From Ampelocalamus luodianensis (lineage: Eukaryota; Streptophyta; Magnoliopsida; Poales; Poaceae), in assembly GCA_036346255.1 (NCBI GenBank), contig JAYEVH010000033.1, positions 1-64,000 on the forward strand: DNA of 64,000 bases, read 5' to 3'. The position numbers were made by a program, and so were the translations under genes. Below, piece by piece: positions 45,384 through 57,007 of this stretch (its first letter is position 1; each line of letters begins with the position of its first letter). The notes under the pieces are model-generated. The model searched no databases. It was not told the origin of the DNA and saw nothing but the letters and a program-made list of their open reading frames with translations.

Positions 45384-46039
45384 TAGCTAGTTACAGCAAG
45401 GCGCAACGTAGTTCAGCTAGTGAACAAAAAAATGGTGGATCCAACTTAGAGCGAGTCCAATTTTTCCTCCCACCTTTGGGAGTGCCCTCACTAGAGGGGA
45501 TCATGCACATCACCGCAGTTTGTGTGTTGGTGTTCGGGCTAGCCTACCTGGACCCTTCACCTGAGAGCTCTTTTGTTGCATAGTTTGATTAATCACACCT
45601 CCTGCTCCTACACCCTCCATGCCATATGTTTGTACCATCGGCAAGATGCTCTGCTTGTTGGTACCGTGTGGTTGCTCCTACCACATCTTCTTTCTCCCAA
45701 CAGCTCACATATTCGCCTCTGCGACTGTTGTAGTTTGCAACATCTTTGCAGTTCCGCACATAACTGCAGATGAGATTTGAGTATGTATCGTTGATGACAC
45801 TGTTTCCTTCTTATGATCAGGATTTTTACCAAACCTCTTATTGGCTACTCTTCCCTTATGATTATCCATTAATCGGTATCCTTCATTGCTCCACATACTT
45901 TTTATGATTACGTGGCTTTACAAGTAATTCGTATGACTCCACATCGAAGTGATACCTCATAACATTTGAGTTCAAGTGACCTCATAGATATTACGTGACA
46001 TACCGAACTCTCATCGTTGTATGATGTGCTCCATCATAC
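45384..46039. other. Uncharacterised sequence between the non-LTR insertion and LTR E
   Basis: No protein, TIR or LTR end was recognised. Up to 45741 it has a second copy at 63642-64000. Confidence 0.3.
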
Positions 46040-46525
46040 ATCTCCAACGTAACCATTCCCACCCCTAGATCCTCTGTGTATTCTACACTAGTCTTTAGAA
46101 TAGTAGCTAGTATACACGAGAAATAAATATGGTAAAAACAATATCTTGCATAATTTTATTAATAAATATCGAGTTTATTATAAGAAAGGCTTACGAGCCA
46201 ACAATAAAGAATCTGAGAGAAGACGAAGAAGATGTAGTATAGCCCTAATGACCGCCACAAGCAATCGATCGAGGTAGTGGCCTAATCATCGAGATCCACA
46301 CCAAAAGAGCGAAGTCTTTCTCTCCGAACAACATTTTATTAAGGAAGGGTAAGTACAAAAATGTACTCGTACATTACACCCATAACAAATTATAATGTAT
46401 GTAGAGATATATCGATGGAAGGCTTATATGATTATTTATGCAAAAGCGATGTTTGACATTTTAAATACAATAGCTAAGTTCAAAATCTCAAGTTTTACAA
46501 TATCTAAAATTGAGTTTTAAATGAA
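46040..46525 (-). mobile_element. LTR of family E, minus strand, 3' part
   Basis: It has LTR A-like landmarks in reverse: a degenerate stem-loop GTACAAAAATGTACTCGTAC at 46353-46372 and a CTCC..CAACATTTTATTAAG stretch next to it. It stops at TTAAT, the target duplication of solo LTR D, and goes on at 51762. The left end is approximate. Confidence 0.5.
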
Positions 46526-46530
46526 TTAAT
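46526..46530. repeat. Left target duplication TTAAT of solo LTR D
   Basis: TTAAT at 46526-46530 equals 51757-51761 on the other side of LTR D. Confidence 0.65.
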
Positions 46531-49500
46531 TAGGGGCCCAAAATCGAATTTGTTTCAAATCAAGATATTATACCGGTGGCATAACTCTTAATAGGAAACA
46601 AGCCCGATTTCATTTCCCAGATATGTGTCTCACATTAGTTCCCAAGATCGAAAACTAATGTGCACATATCCTATATAACATTTGTACACAATATACATAT
46701 TCATAGCACTAATTTTTACAAAACTAGTGTTCGATACATAATTTATACAAGTGACCAACGGTCAACTAAAACAAAAATTTGCAATGTAAATAAATATAAA
46801 TAGCAAAAACCACCAAGTGTGCCAAACACCCACAGCAACTAAGTGGAGGTAGAACACTTCATTCATTAGTGTCACCATAATCGTGCTAATGGATGGATCG
46901 AAAGCATAAACGTCCTCACCTGCAACAAGTTGTTAATTCCACTGAGTACAGAAGGTACTCGCAAGACTTACAAAAACTAATAAAAGAAAGTGTATGATAG
47001 AGCCTATCCAAAAGATATGAGAGTATACATGTTAGGGGCTATCCAAAGGATGGTTATATTGGCATAAGTTTTGCATAAAGCAACAAGTTTAACCCTACAC
47101 ATTTTAATTTATAAAGGCCATTTAGTAAACCAAATTTGGACCAAAAAATTTTAAGTGACATAAAGATATAATGCATGACAACTCGGTTATGCTGATACCA
47201 AGTTGTTCCCAAGTCAAGTTTTAAATTTTTCAATCTACAATGGTGACAATTAAAACCAAGTCGTTCGTAACCGTGGACACGGCTATTCGAATAGTTTTAT
47301 CCCTGTAGGGGTGTACATCTTTACCCATATGACTTGATCAGCCTGTAAGCTACTAGATAATATCACACTTCCTTTAGTATGCCAGCAGGGGAAATCAAGA
47401 CTTGGTATTTTTCAGCAAGAAGATCTTATTGAGTTAAATCACCCATGCGAGACCTGATCCTGCTTAGTACAAGTTTCTGCTAGAACATACTAACCGGGGC
47501 ACACACGTTGTATTGGGAGTGTTGATCCAATTAACAGAAATTAAAGTTGTGCCCACTGCACATATTAAATTACAATCAAAGCCCTACAAACAACATGATC
47601 AAACACATGTGTCCTTACACCACTTGTGATCCAACTTAATAAAATTTTCCTCTTACTTAACCAAGCGGCTCCCAACCCGCATGTGCTTACTTAACCAAGC
47701 GGCTCCCAACCCGCATGTGGAAGTACGAGTGATACTTGGATTAACCGCCCAAAAGCTTCGATCCTTAATGATCCGGATAAGACTTTCACATACCCAATTC
47801 TCATGCACGAAGGCACCCACACTACTAGCCATTTGTCCAGATCAAAATCAGTTTTAAATACACAGAATTTGGGCCTCAAAGATTAGATCCAAGATCTGAA
47901 CCAGAAATATAAACGTAAAAAGTTTAGTGTTTCCCATGATCGACGAGCTACTCTCATCAACCAACATTACCGAATCTAGTGAATTGCAGGGCTAAGCATT
48001 TATAATAAGAATAAATATCATCACAATATCTATCTTAAGCTCAAGTGTATGGAATTATTAAGGATAAACCACAATCGTTAGGACATGACTAAGCTAGACT
48101 CATAAGTTAACAATATAACAAAAATAGCATACAAGCAATTGTCATTGCATTTCAAAATACTAAAGTACCAAAAACTGAGATCAAAATGATGTCAAAGGAT
48201 GTTTGCCTTGTTGGAAGTACACTTGTTCACTCTCAGATGCGTATAGTTCACTTCGTTCAATTCGTAATCTAGGAGAAACACAATAGCGAATAAACACCGA
48301 TAAAGCCAAAAAAATCCAAAATACTCAAAAATGCATGAGATGTACATATTAGTGAGATTATGATTGTAGATGCATTTAGGTGAAAATTTTAGTTTCATTG
48401 GGGTTCATATGAATTTCTTATGGATTGTTGAAGTTAACTCAATTTCTAGTGTAACAATAATCCTTTTCTGAAATTAATTCTAATTTTGAAATTTCCTGTA
48501 ACAGTAATATGTTCCAAACTTATGCCAGGTGAAGGTACATTCGTAATGAAATCCAACTAAGTTGGTTTCACTCAGCTTGGAGTTGATTTGAATTGGTTGA
48601 GAATTTTATTCTAAGTATACAATATAGATTCTTAATCTCTAATTACTTTGTCAGTTTTTACCAATCATCCCATTGACTTATTTTCAGATTAGTGTGGTCC
48701 TAGTTGAACTCTGACTACCTCCTCTAATCAATAACTATCAAAAGATCCTACTACTTTACCAACAAATATTTTCCCTAATACAACTATCCACTTGCTAAAT
48801 AACCTTACTCACTGTTTTCCTCAAACTCATTTATTTTCTGCCTAAACAAAGAACTTACTGTTTGTTTGGAAAAATCCTACTAATGCTCATTATTCAGATG
48901 ATTGCCTCTGTTAGTTTTAAGGTTCAAACCTCAACTGAACCAAAATCCAACTGAACCAAAATCCTTCTAAGTCTTTGAATTTGGATAAGACATCAGTTTA
49001 CTGGCATTAGCAAGATTCCACCTAGAGGCCTTCTCTACCTACTCGTCTTCTTAGAGGAAAATTGCTGAGTAAGAGAGGTTGATGACTAAGTCTCCTTTCT
49101 AATTTACATACTTAATTATTAGGCAAGGTTTTGTGTGATCTAATATTTATACACAGCACCTAGCATCAAACTTCCTCCACTGATCATACATCCTACAAAA
49201 AGGATACCTCTAGAACTGAAAAACTGCTAGCCCATTTCACTTAAATTGCAACTTTTATATTAGCTTATTTCATTTGACGGATATAGTTGACATTCACAAA
49301 ATTTGGTAGCATCAGACCACTGGTTTTGCAAGGGGGTTATACTGATAATTTAGATTTTCTCCTAATCCCTTCTCTGTCCATTTATCCTATCAAAGGAAAA
49401 ATTCAGAGTAAAGAGTGTTTGCTACTAGGTCTTCTTACTAACTCAAATTCGATTATTTGTTAAGTGGGGTTTTGAATGATTTAACAACTGAATATAGCAT

Positions 49501-51756
49501 TAAGCACTAATCTTCCTTTTCTGATCAAACAACCTACAACAGCACAAGTTAATTGAACTAAAGTGCTAAACTAGACTTCCCTTCAATTTAAACTTCCAAA
49601 GGCTAACTCCATTGAGTGACTTAATGTCAGACAAAAAGATTGTTCTCAGTGAATTTCTGAAAATCCATATCGAGCATTGGTTTTTCAGATTAAATGCTCC
49701 TAAAAACTTAAGTGTTCAAATGGTTATTTGAAACCATAATATTTCTAACCACTAGGGTCAAACACACTATTAGCCTACTGACAACACTTATTATTTTCAG
49801 ATTAGCTTCTCTGGCCATCAGCTCATCCTAAACAAACTATACTATTGTCAATTAATCTTATCACTACTCCAATTATCTATTTGCCAATTCAAATTGAGTG
49901 ATCAATTGATATACACGAAATTTGTTAAGAGAGTTGTCTTGCAAATTGGTTCTAGTTTCAGTTTACAGAGAGGAGTTTCAGAGATGGACTACAGGAACCG
50001 ACAGGGAAGGGCTCGGGCTAAATTGGGGCGGTGGTCGTCGCCGGAGAGTGGGTGGATGGCTGCGGCTGGGAGTGGCAAAAATGGGTTGCCATGGAGACAA
50101 GGAATCATGGGGTTGTCTCGGGGCGGCCGGAGAGGTATTGTGGCAGCCGCGTGGTGGTGAGCGGCGGCCGGCCATGGAGGTGTCTTGGCGCGACGGCGCC
50201 AGAGTGGGAGGGGAATTAATCGGAGGTGCGCATAAGCTACTAACTAGCACTAGGAACTTACCCGCAGGTGTGCGGCTATGAAGATGGTCCGTGGAGCTCG
50301 GCGACAAATGACCGGCGACGGCAAGGGAGCTTCAAGCGCGCGACGACTCACAAGAAATGGTGAACCATTCAACTCCCGAAAGCTTAAAGGAGGTAAGCAT
50401 AAGGTCGAAGGAATGAATTGAAGTATCTTTCACCGGAGAGGATGCTTGCCTGCTGGCACTTTTGGCGAAGCAGGAGAAGGAGATTTCAAGACCTCGTGAT
50501 AGAAAAACCGAATTAGTTGAGGGTTTTAGTTTGTGGCCTTTGGAACACATGTCGATGCATGTAGCGAAGGATAAACTTCGTTGGTTGGCAGAGACGGTGA
50601 TGATTCGGCTCAAGGTGCGCGCGCCGAGACGATTATTGAGCTTTACTTTGCCGATTTCACTTTGGTGGAACCGAGAGGAGGGAGGCAATGGCAATGGTAA
50701 CAACGGGAAAGAAAGGCGGGCCTCGGTGGCTATTATAGGGAATGGGCGAGAACGAAGAAAGAACCGACGATGCTCGTGAGGAAGCCCGGCATTGACTCGG
50801 GAAAAGGTTGGCAAGGAAGTTATTGAGGCTGCGCACGCTGGCTTGGAGGCGATGTGGTGTGACGGCGAGCCGTGAGAGCTCCTTGCATGGCGAGAACGTG
50901 ACGGCACATTCTCGAGCCGCCGTTGACGCCGAGGAGAGATAGAGGGTGGCAAGGGCTCTGGCTCTCCTGGAGAAGAAGGAAGATGGGTGCGCAGGGCTTG
51001 GGCGATGAGGTTCAGCTGAGCGAAATGCCAGGTGAAAATGGATGGTCCAATCGAAAATGGACGGTCTATATCGAGGAAGCTGTTCGGCGGTCCAAACGTT
51101 TCAAATCCATGTGGATGGTTCGATCTAGATCTAATGGTCCAAAATCAAAACGTGTTCGGATGGTCCGAACGTCACCGTTCTATCTGGCGGTTGAAATCAA
51201 ATCTGCGTGGGCGAGTGGGCTTGGTCCAGCCAAGTCAATTGGCATGGGTTGCTACAGTTCCAGGGTGGTTTAGGTCCGGTCGCTACAGTCCAACAGTTGA
51301 CTGATTTTAACATTTAAATTTTGAAACTTTGACCGGTAGTTAAAAATAGCAATAAAATTTGGAAAAATATGAAATTTTCCAAAGATGCTACTGGGATGAT
51401 ATAGAACCCAAATAAAATTTGAAATATCACTGTTTATGATTTAAATACTTAATTAAGCATCCTTAACCGAATTAGTTTAAATAATGAACAAGGATTTTTC
51501 TTAAGGTCAAAATGAACTCTAAAAATTTTATAAAAATTATATTAATTCATTATAATTAATATAGTATTTGATTAAATTATTTTTCAAGTTCTTTACAAGC
51601 ATTATCTTTTGTTTTCTTTTGGGAGTTCCATTTCAAGTTTTAAATTTGATTTGAATTTGACATTTTAAATTGTAAAATTTATGCACATGCTCCAAAATGA
51701 CATGTATGCTCATGAAATACATATAATTACCCTTTATTTAAAATGAGGCTGTGACA
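46531..51756 (-). mobile_element. Solo LTR of family D (5.2 kb), minus strand
   Basis: On the minus strand it starts TGTCACAGCC (51756) and ends near GGGCCCCTA (46531); the final CA looks altered. It has a GC-rich promoter block at about 50000-51290 with a TATA-like CTATAATAG near 50735, a long AT-rich body, the palindrome at 47283-47294 and a TTGCAG/GTGAGG splice-like site near 46918-46926. No PBS or pol is attached, and LTR E continues on both sides. Within it, a 25-bp direct repeat at 47659-47716 and a tandem AACTGAACCAAAATCC repeat near 48935-48965 are local duplications. Confidence 0.7.
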
Positions 51757-51761
51757 TTAAT

Positions 51762-54120
51762 AAAGCTAGTGTATGCACCAACCTAACACTAACTTAAACA
51801 TGGCACCAACCCGGGCTTCAACCAGTAATTTTCTTATGGACACCCATCTATGTCATAAAAAGTTTTATAAAATATTTTGAAAATAAAACCAAAGTCTAAT
51901 CCATGAAAAGCTTTGTTCAAAGATATCTATGACCGTGGGCATGGCTATTCGAATAGTTTTACACTTTGTAGAGATTATACAACTTTACCCACAAGAGATA
52001 ATCAACTTATAATGTTCGCCTAACACACTTCTATAGGTGTGCGACTAAGTGATTATCATAATGCTTTCACATTGTTAGCTAAGGTTTCACCTCCATTGGG
52101 CCACCACCCACCGAAGTCTCTCTTGCGCCAAGTGAGAATTCCTGGCTACCCAACAATCGTACATCCGAATGGCACAACTAACAAAGGAATGTTGCAGATT
52201 ATTTAGCTAGGTATATCCCATATAGGGCTATTCATTTTCAAACCGTATCGAAAATATCGAACCGTATTGGTCAACTCGGTTTGACCGATTCGAGACGGAT
52301 TGAAATATGATTTTTGGTATTATGGTTTTTTGAGTAAAAACCGACCGAAAACTGAAAAAACCAAAAAACAAAAAACAAAATCATGTTACGCTATAGGCTG
52401 TGGCTCGGGGCCTTTGGCGCTTGGCCCATCCAGTCCATGGTCCACCTCACAACCATGCGGCAGCGAAGGCGAGCATTTGCTGGCACGGCATTGGGGCAAG
52501 TGATGTGGCATTTCCCTCGTTCCCTCTGGCGGGCTGGCGGTGCTCTCGGCTCTAGGCACTACAGGCCTAATGGCCTTGTCATTTTGCTAGCTACGACCCC
52601 CCTATTCACGGCAGTCAGCAAAGACGTTGCTAGCTAGTGCCCTCTGGAGCATTTCGGCATTTTGCTGCTTGCTTTGCTAGTTGTATTTTAACTGCTTGCT
52701 TTGCTAGTTGTAGTTAAGTACTTAAGTTTGCTATGTGCAACATGGTCATTCGCAATTCGTGTCTACTTTAGTAAATATGGTATTTATTGATACCGTATCG
52801 AAAATCAATGGGATTTACCAAACCAACCATATTTTTAAAAACACCATATTTATGAACTAACAATACCATATTTCCCGTATATATCGTATTTACCGAACCG
52901 AACAAACCGAACAAACACCCGTAGTCCCACACCAGACTTGTGGTAGTACAGAGGAGCTTTACAAGCCACAACTCATAAACCAATCCTTAACTGACTGGGT
53001 GACTTCCCAAAATAACCTCTGGACCTCAACCATTCACTGAATTGAGCCCGTGCATAAAAACTACACCCCACTAACTATCCATTTCGCCCAAGTTTTAACT
53101 ACTTTTTTATTTTATTTTATTTTTCAAATCATTTGTAAACTTCCATGGCAAACCAATGCTATGGTACAATTTAAACCACATTTAATTTTTCGCTGTAAAT
53201 TTCTAAATCAAATATTTTAAGTCTAAGCATGGCTAAGCTTAATTTTTCCAAAATTTTCTAGTTCATACTATTGTACCAACTAGATTTTATCGAGGGTGAC
53301 AAGGTATGGATATTCAAATATCAAAGTTTGGCTATACAAATGTATTGGGATTAACTACAATTTCAAAACAGATATGTAAATTACAATGAATAAAAATAAT
53401 CATGTAATAATAATTTTTAAAAAATAAATAATTTGAAATAATGGGATCAAACATGATCAAAGGATATAACTTGCCTTCCTTAATTAATTGTTGTTCTGAA
53501 ACGACGTCAAAATCTGGTTCTCCGAAGTCATAGAAATCTATACACGAAAATAAGTCAAATTGAAACAAAATTCAAATAAAATAATATGAACTCCAAATTA
53601 AATAAATTTTTTGTATAATTAGCTAGACTAGGATTTTAGATGAATTTAGAAATTTGAATCACTTGAATCAGAGTTCGAATAAAGGAGAGCGGGCTCTCGA
53701 AAGATTGAAATTCACATGAAATGATAGAAATATAATTTTCTGAAATTGCGGAATTATTTTTCTAAAGGAAAATCTACTTATTGTGTCAGCAAGATGTCAA
53801 CGAGGATCTTTTTTTTTGGTCGAATTATTTTTCTTAAGAAAAACAGAATTGTGTCACTAACGAGTGGGCCCTCGGTCTATGGACCGTGTACACAGGATTG
53901 CGCCAATCCATGATGGACGGGGCACATGAAATAGCATGTCTTTCCATACAAGCATTCATGTGGGCGCTCGCACTGAGGTGGTGCCGATGCGGTGGCGGCC
54001 ACGTCAGCTGCGACAACGGCGGTAGTTCGAGATCCGCAGGTCACCGACGAACGGCGGCACGGTGGAGGGCAGCGAGGGGTGCAAAAGAGAGATGAGGCAA
54101 TGGGGAGTACGATGATTACA
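51762..54120 (-). mobile_element. LTR of family E, minus strand, 5' part
   Basis: It continues LTR E past solo LTR D: the palindrome at 51945-51956 with its usual surroundings, an AT-rich body, and a GC-rich block at 53880-54110. A hAT-like element interrupts it at 52223-52923. The AT-rich LTR start expected to the right is missing, so the LTR is truncated near the copia fragment. Confidence 0.5.
52223..52923. mobile_element. hAT-like non-autonomous DNA transposon
   Basis: The left end TAGGGCTATTCA and the right end (read in reverse) TACGGGTGTTTG are imperfect terminal inverted repeats of hAT style. They are followed inward by many ACCGTAT, CGGTTT and ACCGAAC subterminal motifs. The 8-bp flanks ATCCCATA (52215-52222) and GTCCCACA (52924-52931) agree at six positions, which fits an old 8-bp target duplication. 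No transposase is left. Confidence 0.5.
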
Positions 54121-54185
54121 GATCGTAGTCTGGGTTTATGTTTTGTTTGAATGGAGGAGTAGTAAGCTGAAAAAATTCCAAGCAA

Positions 54186-54551
54186 GGAACGGTTGTTGAT
54201 TCTACAACAAAGGCTGAGTACATTGCCGCTTGGGAAGCTGCAAAAGAGGTCATATGGATTAAAAAGTTCATTAGTGAACTAGGTGTGGTTTTGAGTGCTT
54301 TCAGTCCAGTGGATCTCTATTGTGATAATAGTGGAGCCATTGCACAAGCTAAGGAGCCTAGATCACATCAAAAGTCCAAGCACATACTTTGACGATATCA
54401 TATTATTCTTGAGATCGTAGTTAGAGGTGATGTGAAGATATGCAAAGTGCACACGGATTTGAAAATTGCTGATCAGTTGACAAAGCCTCTCCCACAGCCT
54501 AAGCATGAGGCGCACACAAGAGATATGGGTACTCAATACCTGTATGATTGA
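54186..54551 (+). pseudogene. Ty1/copia RNase H fragment
   Basis: The reading STTKAEYIAAWEAAKEVIW, then LYCDNSGAIAQAKEPRSHQK and a C-terminal KIADQLTKPLPQPKHE is the C-terminal RNase H region of a copia polyprotein: the glutamate block KAEYIA, the DN block, and the ADxLTKPL tail. One frameshift after SKHIL is followed by further coding. The flanks are not copia LTRs, so it is an isolated scrap, ending right at the junction with the duplicated gypsy segment. Confidence 0.88.
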
Positions 54552-54566
54552 CTCTAGTGCAAGTGA

Positions 54567-55712
54567 CTTCACCACCGCCGAGGCCTTCAAGCACTGACTC
54601 CACGTCTCCGCAGCCGTGACTCGCCACGATCGGCGCCGCGCTGCGACCAGCCAGGTGTTCCGCAACCCCGCGGCCGGCGTCACCGCTTCATCGCCACAAC
54701 AAGGGCCACTACGCGAGTAGTTGTCCTAAGAAGATCTGAGCGCCCTCGTCCTAATGGAGGACGCGGGCAAGGGAGTGGTCACCCACCTGACCAGAAGACC
54801 CCGGGCTTGGGGAGCGGCCGAGTCAACCATATCTCGGCTGAGGAGGCACAGGAGGCGCCCGACGTGGTGTTGGGTACGCTCCTTGTAAATTTGCGTCCTG
54901 CTACAGTTTTATTTGACTCTGGAGCTTCGCATTCTTTTATTTCGAGGTCTTTTGCTGTTGATTGTGGACTTCACTGTGTTCCTTTGGGGATTCCACTGCT
55001 GATTCGCTCTCCGGGTTCGGAAATGAGAGCTGACCAAATATGCCGGGACGTTCCTATCCACATCGAAGGAGTGGGATTTTTTGGCGAATCTTATCCTACT
55101 CGACTCGGCGCGCTTGGATGTGATTCTTGGCATGGATTGGTTGTCCCAACACTTGGGGCAAATCGATTGTGCCAGGAAGATTGTCTACCTCACCAGTCCT
55201 TCAGGTGAACAGGTTGGGTTTTCGCCACAATTGCGAGAGCCCCATCTTTATGCCCTTGAAGCAAAGCCAGCATTGAAGATTCGCGACGTCCCCACTGTGT
55301 GTGACTTCGCGGATGTCTTTCCTGGAGACTTGCCCGGGATGCCTCCTGTTCGAGATCTGGAGTTTGTGATCGAGTTGCTGCCCGGTACCGCCCCTATTTC
55401 TAAGAGGCCGTATCGCATGCCTCCTAATGAGTTGGAGGAGCTGAAGAAGCAGCTGGGTGAGCTGCAAGAGAAGGGTTTTATCCGTCCTAGCTCATCTCCT
55501 TGGGGTTGTCCAGTTATCTTTGTGAAGAAGAAGGACAAGACCTTGTGCATGTGTGTTGATTACCGCCCGCTTAATGAGGTGACGGTAAAGAACAAGTATC
55601 CTTTGCCCCGTATTGATGATCTTTTCGATCAGTTGACCGAGCACGAGTCTTCTCAAGATTGACTTGAGGTCGGGCTATCATCAAGTCGATCGGGGCGAGG
55701 ATATTTCTAAGA
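54567..55712 (+). pseudogene. Ty3/gypsy gag-protease-RT remnant, copy 2
   Basis: The same segment as 36764-37880, but with far fewer frameshifts. It shows the zinc-knuckle end near 54700, protease with VLFDSGASHSFISRSF at about 54906-54953 (the DSGA active site), GMDWLSQHLGQIDC near 55130, RT entry PPNELEELKKQLGELQEKGF, then CVDYRPLNEVTVKNKYPLPRID near 55552. RT breaks at DISKN (55700-55713). The gag start is not present: copia RNase H sequence lies directly upstream. Confidence 0.88.
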
Positions 55713-57007
55713 ACGCGGACGCTAAGTGGGTGCCGCCTTGGGATCTCGCTGCCACCTGACAAGAAGATAACCCCAAACTAAGAATAACATACTGGACCAA
55801 AGTCATACATCACATTTCAATCGAAATCGCTAATCTTCTTATCACTTCTAGTTTTTTCTAATTTCTAGCGATCGGTCACTGCGGACAGCAGACTTAAAAA
55901 TTCATAACTTTCTGCTCATGAGTCCAAATAGGATGATCTTGGACAATCTGAAAAGGTAATTGAAATGTCTAAATAAACTTAGTTGGGGAGACCTCTGATT
56001 CGGCCATCTACCAGACCTACCAATCTATTTAATCAGAGCAAACATTTCACGTCGGGTTTCTGGACAGCGACAAAGAAACTATCATAACTTCCTCTACGTT
56101 CGTCCAAATTCAGTGATCTTTAGTTTTCCTGAAAGCTAAGAGGATTAACCTCATTTTTCGTTATGGTGAGACCCTCTGAAACCCCTCTAAATACGCGCTT
56201 CTATCAGGTTAACTAACACTAGCAAATCTGCTTCTCCAGAAACACAGAAGTACTAATAAATTCATAACTTTGGCTACCGAAGTCCAAATGACTTGATTCT
56301 TGTCGGAAATGAAAGGTAACTACGATAGATACAACTTCCTAGGAGACACCCAGACCCAAATCTGCCTCTAACTTAATCAAAACCGACAAACTTCCCTGCT
56401 GTAGAATAGCGACGAACTGGCATCCGAAAATTAGACAACTAGAAAACGACCTAAAACAAAGAACCACGGGTTACCCTTGCCGAAACGAAGAGAGCACACA
56501 GCGGGATGAAGACCACCACGATTCGCTGTGGATCCCTTCTTCTCCCTCTTCTTCCCTTCTCTTCTTCCCTTCTTTCTCTTCTTTTCTCCTTCTTCTTCCT
56601 CCTTGGCGGTGCAAGGAGCTCCTATTCCACCTTGGACAGCAGCAATGGAGGTGATGGGGAGATGGAGAGGCGCAAGGGAGGGTGGAAGGGAGGTGGTGAG
56701 GTGGGAGGTGGGGAGATGGGGAGAGGGGCGGCCGGTTGGGAGTGGGAGGGGAAAGGGGGAGGAGGGGAAGGGGCTAGGGTTTTGGGGGAGGGGAGCCCCC
56801 CCCCTTGGCCGGCCACCTAGATGGGCCTTGGCCCAGGCCCAAGTTGCCGCCAAAATGCTCTTTCCCCCTCTAAAACTGCAGCAGACCGACAAACCAATAA
56901 GTCCCTCCAGCTGTTCCGTTTGATTCTTCCCCGAATAATCGATCTCTCTCGAAATAAAAATTATTCCTCCTCGATTCAAATCTTAACTCATTGTTCGGGA
57001 TATTACA
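55713..57007 (-). mobile_element. Truncated B-related LTR (F'), copy 2
   Basis: Minus-strand LTR from mid-LTR to a complete start, TGTAATATCCCG at 57007. It contains the G-run tract at 56655-56805. It shows what copy 1 lost: its first ~180 bp abut the near-end of LTR F at 57008. Confidence 0.8.

Larger units (their letters stand above)
36764..45741. repeat. Large direct duplication, copy 1 (visible part)
   Basis: From CTTCACCACCGCC at 36764 onward the sequence matches 54567-64000 throughout, including gag-pol, the LTRs, the foldback element and the non-LTR insertion. The start-to-start distance is 17,803 bp. Copy 2 runs off the window, so the match may go on past 45741. Confidence 0.9.

Noticed and set aside
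50332..50952. A 206-codon minus-strand open frame, among the longest in the window
   Set aside because: It lies in the GC-rich promoter block of solo LTR D, has biased low-complexity composition (Ser, Arg, Pro), no domain that I recognise, and several overlapping frames of similar length. GC-rich DNA has few stops.
56431..56979. 182-codon minus-strand open frame
   Set aside because: It reads through the G-run/C-run tract of LTR F' and is Pro/Ser/Lys low complexity. Copy 1 breaks it.
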